A DNA stretch of 56,489 nt from Clostridium sp. 1001271B_151109_B4 (GTDB lineage: Bacteria; Bacillota; Clostridia; Clostridiales; Clostridiaceae): positions 1 to 56,489 of the forward strand of contig NZ_JADPBQ010000021.1 in the NCBI RefSeq assembly GCF_015670405.1. Direction: 5' to 3'. Both the position numbers and the translations under genes were made by a program. The first letter of the stretch is position 1. Each line of letters begins with the position of its first letter. The notes beneath the pieces are model-generated. The model was given only the letters and a program-made list of their open reading frames with translations, had not been told where the DNA came from and searched no databases. Below are positions 17,491 to 25,707 of this stretch, piece by piece.

Positions 17491-18492
17491 ATGATGAGAG
17501 AATTTGAAATAGAAAGACAGTTTCAAATAAAAATAGATATAATAAAAGCTAATAAAGGTATCTATTATATTAAAACTAATAAAGGTGAGCGATGTCTTAA
17601 AAAAATCAATTATGGGCCACAAAAACTTTTGTTTGTTTATGGTGCGAAAGAACATCTAATAAAAAATGGATTTGACAATGTAGATAAGTATTTTTTAAAT
17701 ATAGATGGTGAACCATATGCATTAGTTAATGAAGATTTATATACCTTATCAGAGTGGCTAGAAGGAAGAGAATGTGACTTCCATAACATAGAAGAAGTTA
17801 AAATTGCAGCACAAACTTTAGCAAAATTACATGAAGCATCAAAGGGATATGATCCTCCTGAAAACTCAAAATTAAAGAGTGATCTAGGAAGATGGCCAAG
17901 CCTCATGGAGAAAAGAATCAAATCATTAGATAAGATGCGTGATATGATAAGGAAAAAAAATAGGAAGAGTGATTTTGATTTATTGTATTTAAAGTCAATG
18001 GAATTTTATAAGGAAATAGGAAAGAAAGCATTAAATACTTTAAATTCTTCTGAGTATATTAAATTATGTGAAATTGCAGAACAGGAAAAGAGTTTCTGCC
18101 ATCATGATTATACTTATCACAATATTATTTTAGGTAATGATAATTCTGTTAGTGTAATAGACTTTGATTATTGCAAGAGGGAAGTAAGAACATTTGATAT
18201 TTCAAACTTTATGATAAAAGTTTTAAAGAGAAATAAGTGGAACATAGATTTTGCAGATGCAATTATTGACTCCTATAATAGTATTTCGAAGTTAGATGAA
18301 TGTGAATATAATGTCTTATATGCATACTTACAATTTCCACAAAGGTATTGGAGATTAGCTAATAGATATTATTATAATGAAGTAAATTGGGGACAAAATA
18401 CTTTTGATAGTAAATTAGAAAGTATAATTAACGAGAAAGATGAGTATTTAAAATTCTTAGATGAGTTTAAAAAGAAATATAATACAATTTAA
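17491..18492 (+). CDS. CotS family spore coat protein
   Basis: This is the fourth CotS-related gene of the cluster, about 333 residues. An N-lobe with CLKKINYG, a catalytic loop CHHDYTYHN and metal motif VIDFDYC are intact. The start is either the ATG at 17491 or the adjacent one at 17494; both fit the AAGGGGGTGAGG site. A GTG at 17482 lies inside that site and is unlikely. It is divergent from the GT4 gene at 16268-17386, with the shared control region only about 100 bases long. Confidence 0.82.
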   Translation: MMREFEIERQFQIKIDIIKANKGIYYIKTNKGERCLKKINYGPQKLLFVYGAKEHLIKNGFDNVDKYFLNIDGEPYALVNEDLYTLSEWLEGRECDFHNIEEVKIAAQTLAKLHEASKGYDPPENSKLKSDLGRWPSLMEKRIKSLDKMRDMIRKKNRKSDFDLLYLKSMEFYKEIGKKALNTLNSSEYIKLCEIAEQEKSFCHHDYTYHNIILGNDNSVSVIDFDYCKREVRTFDISNFMIKVLKRNKWNIDFADAIIDSYNSISKLDECEYNVLYAYLQFPQRYWRLANRYYYNEVNWGQNTFDSKLESIINEKDEYLKFLDEFKKKYNTI

Positions 18493-18516
18493 AAGCCGGC
18501 TTTAAAGCTGGCTTTT
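18491..18516 (+). terminator. Terminator after the last CotS gene
   Basis: A 10-bp stem AAAAGCCGGC/GCTGGCTTTT with a TTTAAA loop begins at the stop codon. Confidence 0.8.
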
Positions 18517-18540
18517 AAATTATTAAGAATCTATAGTTTG

Positions 18541-18653
18541 TTTAGTTAATAGTTAGTAGTTAATGGTTAATTGTTAATGAATAAATTCAGCTCAGCTGAA
18601 TTTATTCATTAAGGAACTCTGATAGTAGTTCCTTCTTTAACCATTAACTATTT
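18541..18653. repeat. Intergenic two-hairpin repeat, copy A
   Basis: The element starts TTTAGTTAATAGTTA and ends CCATTAACTATTTAA, forming terminal inverted repeats. Inside are a long palindrome around AAATTCAGCTCAGCTGAATTT (arms joined at GCTC) and a second hairpin AAGGAACT...AGTTCCTT. Related copies lie at 35480-35583 and 39731-39835. It abuts the 3' end of yabG, whose stop codon is at its right edge. No transposase is present. Confidence 0.75.
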
Positions 18654-19530
18654 AAATATATGGTGATTTAGGATAGCCTTCACGATATTTTCCACGAGTT
18701 TGAAGTCCACCAATACCTTTTATGCCTGTAATTGTATTTTCAACTATATTTGTTATTGAGACTACAGAGTCAATGTTAGTATAAGCTATTTTTTCACAAA
18801 CAAAAACTGGGTCTAAGCAATGAATTAATACTCTACTAGGGGAACTAGCAAAATTAGCGCCAGCATCTAATAGGCATTCATAGCAGGATTGACATGCACC
18901 TGCAAAAATAACTAATTCATCATAACTAGAATTATAATTTCTAAGGGCCTTGACCGCATCTATATAATATTTTGAATTTCTATAATTATTTAAATCTAAG
19001 TAATCATCACTTGTTTTTAACACACTATCGTGTCCGGTTAAAACTACAATATCTGGTTTAATTTCTTTAACTAAATCAACAACCTTTGTAGCTTGATCCC
19101 TTTCTGAAATAGCTCGACCAACAGCATCTAAAGAAAGTTGTTTATAAACCTTTAAGCATGTTTCTAAATAGTCTTTGTCACCATCAATATGAAGTATTTT
19201 TCCAGGACGACCAAAAATTAATTCGTTATTAGGTGCTTTTTTTTGAGATTTACTACTACGGGTAAGTGTAGTGGGATCGTGCCTATATCCACGGGTATTT
19301 ACAGCTTTCTTTATTGCATCATTAACTCTACTATTTAATATTTTTTCTTTTTCACCAATAAAATTAACATCGACATGCTCTAAATCATCTTCAGGTGAAT
19401 CGGCAATTATTCTTATACTTATACCTTTAAGTATATATACTATTTTCCCATCCATTTCTTTTATATCAATAATTTTAAAAGTTATATCCTTATCATAGGA
19501 TTTTCTTACAACAGTATCACCTATTACCAT
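18652..19530 (-). CDS. yabG: Sporulation-specific protease YabG
   Basis: This is a mother-cell protease that processes coat and cortex proteins late in sporulation. The 292-residue protein has the family features: N-terminal GDTVVRKSYDKDITFKI, the LHIDGDKDYLETCLKVY segment in the middle, DIVVLTGHDS and ELVIFAGACQSCYE with the conserved Cys residues, then HCLDPVFVCEKIA. Length is typical. The ATG follows AGGAGAA. Its place beside veg and upstream of sipL, cphA and ispE is a clostridial arrangement. Confidence 0.93.
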   Translation of the reverse strand: MVIGDTVVRKSYDKDITFKIIDIKEMDGKIVYILKGISIRIIADSPEDDLEHVDVNFIGEKEKILNSRVNDAIKKAVNTRGYRHDPTTLTRSSKSQKKAPNNELIFGRPGKILHIDGDKDYLETCLKVYKQLSLDAVGRAISERDQATKVVDLVKEIKPDIVVLTGHDSVLKTSDDYLDLNNYRNSKYYIDAVKALRNYNSSYDELVIFAGACQSCYECLLDAGANFASSPSRVLIHCLDPVFVCEKIAYTNIDSVVSITNIVENTITGIKGIGGLQTRGKYREGYPKSPYI

Positions 19531-19562
19531 TTTATTCTCCTAACTAATACATGATTTCAATC

Positions 19563-19571
19563 TATAATATG
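19563..19571 (-). promoter_or_regulatory. Possible sigma-K -10 element upstream of yabG
   Basis: On the minus strand CATATTATA matches CATAnnnTA, 32 bases before the yabG ATG. The expected AC of the -35 element, 16 bases upstream, reads GC. The family is known to be late mother-cell expressed. Evidence is moderate. Confidence 0.35.
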
Positions 19572-19695
19572 ATATTTTAATAGCATTTGCCCCTTAAATA
19601 TTTAGTGATAATTTAATAATAATGAATAAAAAACTATAAAAAAAGCAATAATAATTAATAGATAAAATGATAGATAAACAAAGGTAAAAGTTTAC

Positions 19696-19724
19696 ATTGA
19701 CAAAACTACCGTAAGGTGATAAAA
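19696..19724 (+). promoter_or_regulatory. veg promoter P1 (distal)
   Basis: TTGACA (19696-19701) and TAAAAT (19719-19724) are spaced by exactly 17 bases, just upstream of a second promoter of the same kind. Confidence 0.7.
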
Positions 19725-19736
19725 TAATTGGTTTTA

Positions 19737-19765
19737 TTTGACAAAAGTGCTAAAAAGTTTTATAA
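19737..19765 (+). promoter_or_regulatory. veg promoter P2 (consensus)
   Basis: Perfect TTGACA (19737-19742), 17-bp spacer and perfect TATAAT (19760-19765), 25 bases from the veg ATG. A full-consensus vegetative promoter agrees with the very strong veg promoter known in Bacillus subtilis. Confidence 0.88.
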
Positions 19766-19789
19766 TATAGTTAGAAAGATGGTGGTCAT

Positions 19790-20026
19790 ATGGAAGGAAA
19801 TAAAACATTAGCCAACATAAGAAGAGACATAGAAAACCACGTAGGTGAAAAAGTAACTTTAAAAGCCAATGGTGGAAGAAAAAAAATACTAGTAAACGAT
19901 GGTGTAATAGAAAGCGTTCATCCAAGTATTTTTGTTGTAAGATTAGAGAGTGACAACCAAAGGACTGTAACTTATAGTTACTCAGATGTTTTAACTAAAA
20001 CTGTATCTTTATACTATGCGGTATAA
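19790..20026 (+). CDS. veg: Veg protein (DUF1021)
   Basis: This small conserved Firmicute protein of 78 residues has been linked in Bacillus to biofilm control and spore outgrowth; its biochemical role is unclear. The whole family core is present: LANIRRDIENHVGEKVTLKANGG..., then VIESVHPSIFVV and TVTYSYSDVLT. The predicted fold is a small beta-barrel. Two consecutive vegetative promoters lie directly upstream and a strong terminator directly downstream, so it is a highly expressed single-gene unit. Confidence 0.95.
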   Translation: MEGNKTLANIRRDIENHVGEKVTLKANGGRKKILVNDGVIESVHPSIFVVRLESDNQRTVTYSYSDVLTKTVSLYYAV

Positions 20027-20027
20027 G

Positions 20028-20065
20028 TAAGAGCTTCGAATTTTTTTTCGAAGCTCTTATTTTTG
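20028..20065 (+). terminator. veg terminator
   Basis: A 13-bp perfect stem (20028-20040 with 20047-20059) with a T-rich loop is followed by TTTTT. Confidence 0.92.
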
Positions 20066-20141
20066 TTAGATTAAATTTAAATAAAAAAAATTGCATTTTA
20101 TTTCTAAAAATACAATTTTATTAATATACATATATAAGAAT

Positions 20142-20229
20142 AAAAAAAAGAAAGATGGCGGGTATCCATCTTTCAACTATGGTATAAAAGGGTATTGAGA
20201 ATTTATGAGAGGTTATATGGTCAATAACC
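20142..20229 (-). ncRNA. Candidate small RNA between veg and sipL (minus strand)
   Basis: Read on the minus strand, a promoter TTGACT-N17-TATTAT (20264 down to 20236) is followed seven bases later by a 5' hairpin GGTTAT/ATAACC (20229-20211), a roughly 36-base unpaired C/T-rich linker, and a terminator hairpin GAAAGATGG/CCATCTTTC (20174-20150) ending in eight T residues (20149-20142). Promoter, start, fold and terminator are mutually consistent and give an RNA of about 88 nt. The longest open frame is negligible. The plus strand has no T tract after this stem, so it is not a terminator for veg. No known family was recognised. Confidence 0.5.
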
Positions 20230-20235
20230 ATCTTT

Positions 20236-20264
20236 ATAATATGACATATTTATAATAAAGTCAA
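20236..20264 (-). promoter_or_regulatory. Promoter of the candidate minus-strand small RNA
   Basis: On the minus strand the -35 box TTGACT (20264-20259) and the -10 box TATTAT (20241-20236) are 17 bases apart; each matches the vegetative consensus at five of six positions. Confidence 0.5.
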
Positions 20265-20470
20265 CAATTTATTTAAAAAAAAATAAAACTTTTTTATTTT
20301 GATACTAAATTTCGACATTTAGCATTAAAAAATGGAAAAAAATAATAGGTTTCTAAAAAGCATGATGAATTTATTATTTAAAAATTAGTAAACAGTTTGC
20401 CTATATTAGAATAAATATATATTTAGAGAATATAAATTATAGTAGGTATATACTATGGAGGAGGGATAGG
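20265..20470. other. Intergenic region upstream of sipL
   Basis: AT-rich sequence with no gene. No convincing sigma-E or vegetative promoter for sipL could be assigned. The sipL ribosome binding site is GGAGGAGGGAT. Confidence 0.5.
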
Positions 20471-22039
20471 ATGTCTCAGATAGATGTTATTAAAGAAAGT
20501 GTTCAAAATGAACAGCTAATAAGAGAAAACTCTACTAATAATGTATTAAAGGGTGAATATTTAATAAAGGACTCACATCCAGATGTTCATCAAATTTTAG
20601 GAGTAGAAGCAAAAGCAACTATTACTAATAAAGAGATACTAGCCGATAAAATAATGATAGAGGGTCAAATTAATTATTCTGTCATGTACTTATCTGAAGA
20701 TGAAAGTAAGGTAACTAGTATAAACTCTGTTTATTTATCAGAAAAATTCGCTGACTACCTTGATATTAATGCTGAAGAACATAAAGTCATTTGTGAAGTA
20801 GAGTGTGCAATAGAACATATTCAAGCTAGTATAATGAATGAACGTAAGATTGCTATTGATGGAATAAGAACAACAAAATGGTTACTTTATAAAATTTGTG
20901 AATTTGAATTTGTAAAGGAAATAGAAGGTAGAGACGACATACAAATTAAGAGAAAGAGTGAAGAGATAAACCAATTAAAATGTGAAAAAGAAATAGAAAT
21001 AATGGGTAAATCTATGATTAAAGTAACAATGGATAAGCCAGAGATTGAGGAAATATTAGCATGCTCATTAAATTTGCATAAAAAGGAAGTAAAACTTGGG
21101 GAAGGAAAAATTTACTTTGGTTGCTATTGCAAAATAGAAGTTTTATGTAGAGGAAAAGAAGAAAATGATATTTTCTTACTACAAGATGATGTTTATTTAT
21201 CTAAAGAAGAAGAGTCTATTGGCGTTAATGGAGATATGATGGCTACTCACCAAATAGAAATAGTAAATTCAGATAGTATAATAACTGCTGATGATTTAGG
21301 TGAGAATAGGGTTATTAATGTTGAATTTAATGTAAAAGGAACTGTTAAGGTTATATCTAAGGAGATAATTGATGTTATTAAAGATGCATATTCACCAACA
21401 CAATCAATTGAATTAACAAAGAAAAAATATGATATTGGAATAGTGCAAGGAGTAATACCATCAGAATTAATAATAAAAGATAATTTATATCCTAAGGATG
21501 AGGAAGAAAAGATTTCTTGTGTAGTTTGGACAGGGGGATGTCCTTTAATTACTGAAACTTATATTGAAGAAGATAAAGTTAAGATTGAAGGTATATTAAA
21601 AGTACAAGTACTTTATAAAGTATCTGAAGAGGAATGTAAATTAGATATGTGTAGTGGAGAGATTCCATTTACAACAGTAATTGATTTAAAGGGTATTAAA
21701 CCTGACATGAGTGCTATTTGTAAAGTTAAGTTAGAAAACTTAGATGGAACTGTTGAAGCTAATACAATAGCAATAAGAGCAACATTATTAATAGTAACTA
21801 AGGCTTACTATAAGATTGAAAAAGAATGGATAGTTGATATCCAAGAAGGAGAGTCAGAAAAAGAGTGTAAAAAAGCATCAGTAACAATATATGTTGTTAC
21901 TACTGGTGATACATTATGGGAATTAGCTAAGAAATATAATACAACAATGGATTCATTGATTAAAATTAATGAATTAGAAGGTCCGGAAGCATTAGTCGAA
22001 GGAAAGAAGATAATAATACCAGGTAAATGTAAATTTTAA
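20471..22039 (+). CDS. sipL: SipL-like spore coat morphogenetic protein (DUF3794 and LysM)
   Basis: This 522-residue protein has repeated DUF3794 beta-rich modules (about 30-130, 165-300 and 340-450) and a C-terminal LysM domain (about 473-519: VVTTGDTLWELAKKYNT...KIIIPG). The arrangement matches SipL of Clostridioides difficile, which binds SpoIVA through its LysM domain and anchors the coat to the forespore. It contains no signal peptide, in keeping with a mother-cell cytosolic coat protein. It stands alone with a terminator downstream, next to veg and yabG. Confidence 0.85.
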   Translation: MSQIDVIKESVQNEQLIRENSTNNVLKGEYLIKDSHPDVHQILGVEAKATITNKEILADKIMIEGQINYSVMYLSEDESKVTSINSVYLSEKFADYLDINAEEHKVICEVECAIEHIQASIMNERKIAIDGIRTTKWLLYKICEFEFVKEIEGRDDIQIKRKSEEINQLKCEKEIEIMGKSMIKVTMDKPEIEEILACSLNLHKKEVKLGEGKIYFGCYCKIEVLCRGKEENDIFLLQDDVYLSKEEESIGVNGDMMATHQIEIVNSDSIITADDLGENRVINVEFNVKGTVKVISKEIIDVIKDAYSPTQSIELTKKKYDIGIVQGVIPSELIIKDNLYPKDEEEKISCVVWTGGCPLITETYIEEDKVKIEGILKVQVLYKVSEEECKLDMCSGEIPFTTVIDLKGIKPDMSAICKVKLENLDGTVEANTIAIRATLLIVTKAYYKIEKEWIVDIQEGESEKECKKASVTIYVVTTGDTLWELAKKYNTTMDSLIKINELEGPEALVEGKKIIIPGKCKF

Positions 22040-22054
22040 TATGATTTAAATTAG

Positions 22055-22085
22055 AGGTCATTACAGCTTGATGTAATGACCTTTT
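22055..22085 (+). terminator. sipL terminator
   Basis: A perfect 11-bp stem AGGTCATTACA/TGTAATGACCT with loop GCTTGA ends in TTTT. Confidence 0.85.
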
Positions 22086-22147
22086 GCTATATGAATATAT
22101 TTTGTTGTATTGGATAAAATAAGAAATACATGATATGAGGTGATAAT

Positions 22148-22981
22148 TTGAGTGAAAAAATAAGTGGCAATTTAATTATAATTGGAGGAGCTGAAGATAA
22201 GAAGGGGAAAAAAGAGATACTAAAAAGAGTAGCAAAATATATTGATCCAAATAAAGAAAAAATGTTAATAGCAACCATAGCGACAGAGTATCCTGAAAAA
22301 AGCTACGAGAATTATAAAAATATATTTAATAATTTGGGTATAAAAAATATTGAAAAATTAGATATAGGTGTGAGAGAAGAGGCCTTTGATAAAAAAAATA
22401 TTGATTTAATTAAAGAAGCAGATTTATTATTTTTTACAGGTGGAGACCAATTAAGGATAACAAGCATGATAGGGGGAAGCCCTGTATATGATGCTATTAA
22501 GGAATTATGTATTAATGGTGGTATTATTGCAGGAACATCGGCAGGGGCGTCTGTAATGAGTGATACGATGATTGTAGAGGGAAATGATGAAGAGTCACCA
22601 CATAAATGCACATTAAAAATGTCACCAGGATTAGGTTTAGTAAAAAATATAATAATAGATCAGCATTTTGCTCAAAGAGGAAGAATAGGAAGATTGCTTA
22701 CTGCAATTGCTCAAAATCCAGAAGTATTAGGTATAGGCATAGATGAAGATACAGCAATATTAGTAAGTGATAATGGAACAGCAGAGGTAATTGGTTCAGG
22801 AGCAGTATATTTTGTTGATGGAAGCTGTATTGATTATAGTAATGTTTCAGAGCAATATAGCGAAGAAGTACTGAGCATGTTTAATGTTAAGCTGCATGTA
22901 TTAAAAGAGGGCAATAGATTTAATCTATTAAAAAAGGTACCTTTTGAGGAGGATAAGAATTTTTATGAAAATCATAGATAG
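22148..22981 (+). CDS. cphB: Cyanophycinase
   Basis: This is a serine-type exopeptidase that degrades cyanophycin (multi-L-arginyl-poly-L-aspartate) to beta-Asp-Arg dipeptides. The 277-residue protein starts with LIIIGGAEDKKGK, has FFTGGDQLRI, and carries the nucleophile Ser in GIIAGTSAGASVMS, followed by DQHFAQRGRIGRL, all family hallmarks. The start is TTG with GAGGTGAT upstream. It overlaps cphA by 17 bases, so synthesis and breakdown of the polymer are co-expressed. Confidence 0.93.
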   Translation: MSEKISGNLIIIGGAEDKKGKKEILKRVAKYIDPNKEKMLIATIATEYPEKSYENYKNIFNNLGIKNIEKLDIGVREEAFDKKNIDLIKEADLLFFTGGDQLRITSMIGGSPVYDAIKELCINGGIIAGTSAGASVMSDTMIVEGNDEESPHKCTLKMSPGLGLVKNIIIDQHFAQRGRIGRLLTAIAQNPEVLGIGIDEDTAILVSDNGTAEVIGSGAVYFVDGSCIDYSNVSEQYSEEVLSMFNVKLHVLKEGNRFNLLKKVPFEEDKNFYENHR

Positions 22982-25580
22982 TACTGTTTATGATGGCAGA
23001 AATATTCATTCACATAAGAAATGTATAGTGTTAGACGTTGATTTGGAGGGATATTCGGAAATACCAAGCAAAGACATTGAGGGGTTTAACGAAAAATTAG
23101 TAAGCATACTTCCAATATTATATACACATAGATGTGGTATAGATGAGGAAGGTGGATTTGTTAAACGCTTAAAAGAAGGAACATATCTTGCACATATTTG
23201 CGAGCATATGATTATTGCCATGCATAATATTCTTGGAATAGATATAGCTTACGGAAAGGCTAGAGAAATTGAAGGCGATAAATATATTGTTGTATTTCAA
23301 TATGAGTATCCAAGAGTAGGACTTGAAATAGGAAGACTTGCTGTAGATATTATCAATTCATTTATAGAAAATAAAAATATATCATTTGATGATAGACTTA
23401 ACGTAATAAAAAATATATTAAATGAAGAATTAATTGGACCTAGCTCATTTGAAATTTGCAATGCAGCGCAAAAAGTTGGTATGCCTATTTTAAAAATGGG
23501 AAATAGCGGATTTTATCAAATTGGATATGGAAAACAAGGCAGGATAATAGAATCAGCTATTAGTAATTCAACTAGCTGTGTTGCTGCTGATATTTCTTGT
23601 GATAAATTACTTACTAAAGAAATGCTTAGAATACAGAATTTGCCCGTTTCTAGGGGGGAGAAGGTAAGTAATGTTATAGGGTTATTAAAGTCTGCAGAGA
23701 ATTTAGGATATCCGGTCGTATTAAAACCAGAGTTTGGAAGTAAAGGTAGAGATGTAATATTAAATATTAAAACTGATAAAGATTTAGTGGATTGTTATCA
23801 GAAGTTAACTAAAAAATATAAGGATATAATGATAGAAAGGTATTATGAAGGCGATGACTATAGAGTGTGTGTTATTAACAATAAAGTTGTTGCTGTATCA
23901 AAGAGAATTCCACCATATGTTGTGGGGGATGGAATAAAGTCAATAAGTCAGCTTATAAATGATTTGAATAGTGATGAAAGAAGAGGAGAAGATCATGAAA
24001 AGCCACTTACTAAAATTAAGATAGATGATGAAGTTATTAGAAATTTAAAAATAAATAATTATGAAATGAATTCAATTTTGGAAAAAGATAAAAAGCTAAT
24101 TTTGAGAAAAAATTCAAACTTATCAACAGGGGGATTAGCTATAGATTGCACTGATGATATTTCAGAGGAAAACAAAGAAATATGTGTAAGAGCGGCTAAG
24201 GCCATTGGATTGGATATTTGTGGCGTAGATATTTGCACAAAGAGTATTAAAAGATCTTTACTTGAAGATGGTGCTATAATAGAGGTTAATGCAGCACCAG
24301 GATTAAGAATGCATTCATATCCTGCTATTGGAAAGAAAAGAAATGTTGGAACTGAAATAGTTAATATGATGTATAATAATAATCCTAAAAATATACCTGT
24401 TATTTCAATTACAGGAACAAATGGAAAGACTACAACTACAAGAATTATAAATAGTACATTGTCAAAAATGGGATATTGTGTTGGTATGACCAGTACAGAT
24501 GGTATTTACATAAATGGAGCATGTATAGATAGTGGTGATGATACTGGGTTTGAAAGTGCAAAATGTGTATTGTTTAATAGGGATGTTGATGTAGCGGTTT
24601 TAGAAACAGCAAGAGGCGGTATAATAAGAAGAGGGCTTGCTTATGATTTAGCAGATGTTGCAGTAATAACGAATATTACTGAAGATCATTTAGGTCTAAA
24701 TAGAATTAATACAATGGAAGATTTATGTATGGTCAAATCTTTAGTTGCAGAAGCTGTTAAAGAAGATGGATATGTTGTAATAAATGCAGATGATAAGTGG
24801 AGTAAAGAGATAATAAGTAGAATTAATGCTAATATAATTTATTTTTCAAAGGATTGTAATAATGAGTTAATAATAAATAATGAATCTAAAAATAATATAG
24901 CAGTATATTTAAAAGATAATTATATATGTGCTAAAAATCTTGGAAAAGAATATAAAATAATTAATATTAAAAATATACCTATTACATTAAACGGAACATT
25001 AGAATTTAATGTTGAAAATGCAATGGCTGCTTGTGCTGCGTTAGTAGCACTAAAAGTTGATTATTCAATGATAAAAATAGGCCTTAGCAATTTTAACTCA
25101 AATGAAAATACAGGAATATTTAATATTTATAATTGTAATGGAATTAAAGTTATTTTGGATTATGGTCATAATATAGAAGGTTATAAAAAAGTACTACCTA
25201 CATTGAGAAATATCACTAAGGGGAAAATAACTGGTATAATAGGTGTACCAGGAGATAGAGGTAACTATGTTGCTAAAGAAATTGGAAAAATAAGTGCTAA
25301 CTATCTTGATAAAATAATAATTAAGGAAGACAAAGATAGGCGTGGAAAAAATATAGGTGAAGTAGCAGAAGTAATTAATCAAGGTGTTTTAGAAAATAAA
25401 AATAATATTAAAACACGAATTATATTAGATGAAGTAAAAGCCTTAGAAACTGCATTTAGTGAATCTATTCCGGGAGATACAATAATCGTATTTTTTGAAA
25501 AATTACAACCACTATTAGATTTTATAAAAACTAATCAGTCTGATGATGAAAATCTAGGTAATGTTGCTAATTCAATTTAA
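22965..25580 (+). CDS. cphA: Cyanophycin synthetase
   Basis: This ATP-dependent enzyme polymerises Asp and Arg into the storage polymer cyanophycin. At 871 residues it has the three expected regions: an N-terminal domain (1-160), an ATP-grasp domain (about 210-470, with YPVVLKPEFGSKGRDV and EVNAAPGLRMH), and a Mur-ligase-like domain starting with the P-loop GTNGKTTTT (484-492) and including ETARGGIIRRG. I chose the ATG at 22965, which follows GAGGAGG, instead of a TTG at 22944. Length is normal. Confidence 0.93.
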   Translation: MKIIDSTVYDGRNIHSHKKCIVLDVDLEGYSEIPSKDIEGFNEKLVSILPILYTHRCGIDEEGGFVKRLKEGTYLAHICEHMIIAMHNILGIDIAYGKAREIEGDKYIVVFQYEYPRVGLEIGRLAVDIINSFIENKNISFDDRLNVIKNILNEELIGPSSFEICNAAQKVGMPILKMGNSGFYQIGYGKQGRIIESAISNSTSCVAADISCDKLLTKEMLRIQNLPVSRGEKVSNVIGLLKSAENLGYPVVLKPEFGSKGRDVILNIKTDKDLVDCYQKLTKKYKDIMIERYYEGDDYRVCVINNKVVAVSKRIPPYVVGDGIKSISQLINDLNSDERRGEDHEKPLTKIKIDDEVIRNLKINNYEMNSILEKDKKLILRKNSNLSTGGLAIDCTDDISEENKEICVRAAKAIGLDICGVDICTKSIKRSLLEDGAIIEVNAAPGLRMHSYPAIGKKRNVGTEIVNMMYNNNPKNIPVISITGTNGKTTTTRIINSTLSKMGYCVGMTSTDGIYINGACIDSGDDTGFESAKCVLFNRDVDVAVLETARGGIIRRGLAYDLADVAVITNITEDHLGLNRINTMEDLCMVKSLVAEAVKEDGYVVINADDKWSKEIISRINANIIYFSKDCNNELIINNESKNNIAVYLKDNYICAKNLGKEYKIINIKNIPITLNGTLEFNVENAMAACAALVALKVDYSMIKIGLSNFNSNENTGIFNIYNCNGIKVILDYGHNIEGYKKVLPTLRNITKGKITGIIGVPGDRGNYVAKEIGKISANYLDKIIIKEDKDRRGKNIGEVAEVINQGVLENKNNIKTRIILDEVKALETAFSESIPGDTIIVFFEKLQPLLDFIKTNQSDDENLGNVANSI

Positions 25581-25707
25581 AGAATACAACAATGACATAT
25601 TTACTATAGTAAAAATAATATATATAATATATTTTATGAAGTTCAGGGTTTATGGCTCTGAGCTTCAATTTAAAATAGATACTTTCCGGTTGAAAGGATT
25701 TGAATAT

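Noticed and set aside
17383..17655. A 90-codon minus-strand frame between the second GT4 gene and the CotS gene
   Set aside because: It overlaps the 5' end of the CotS gene and has no ribosome binding site; composition explains its hydrophobic look.
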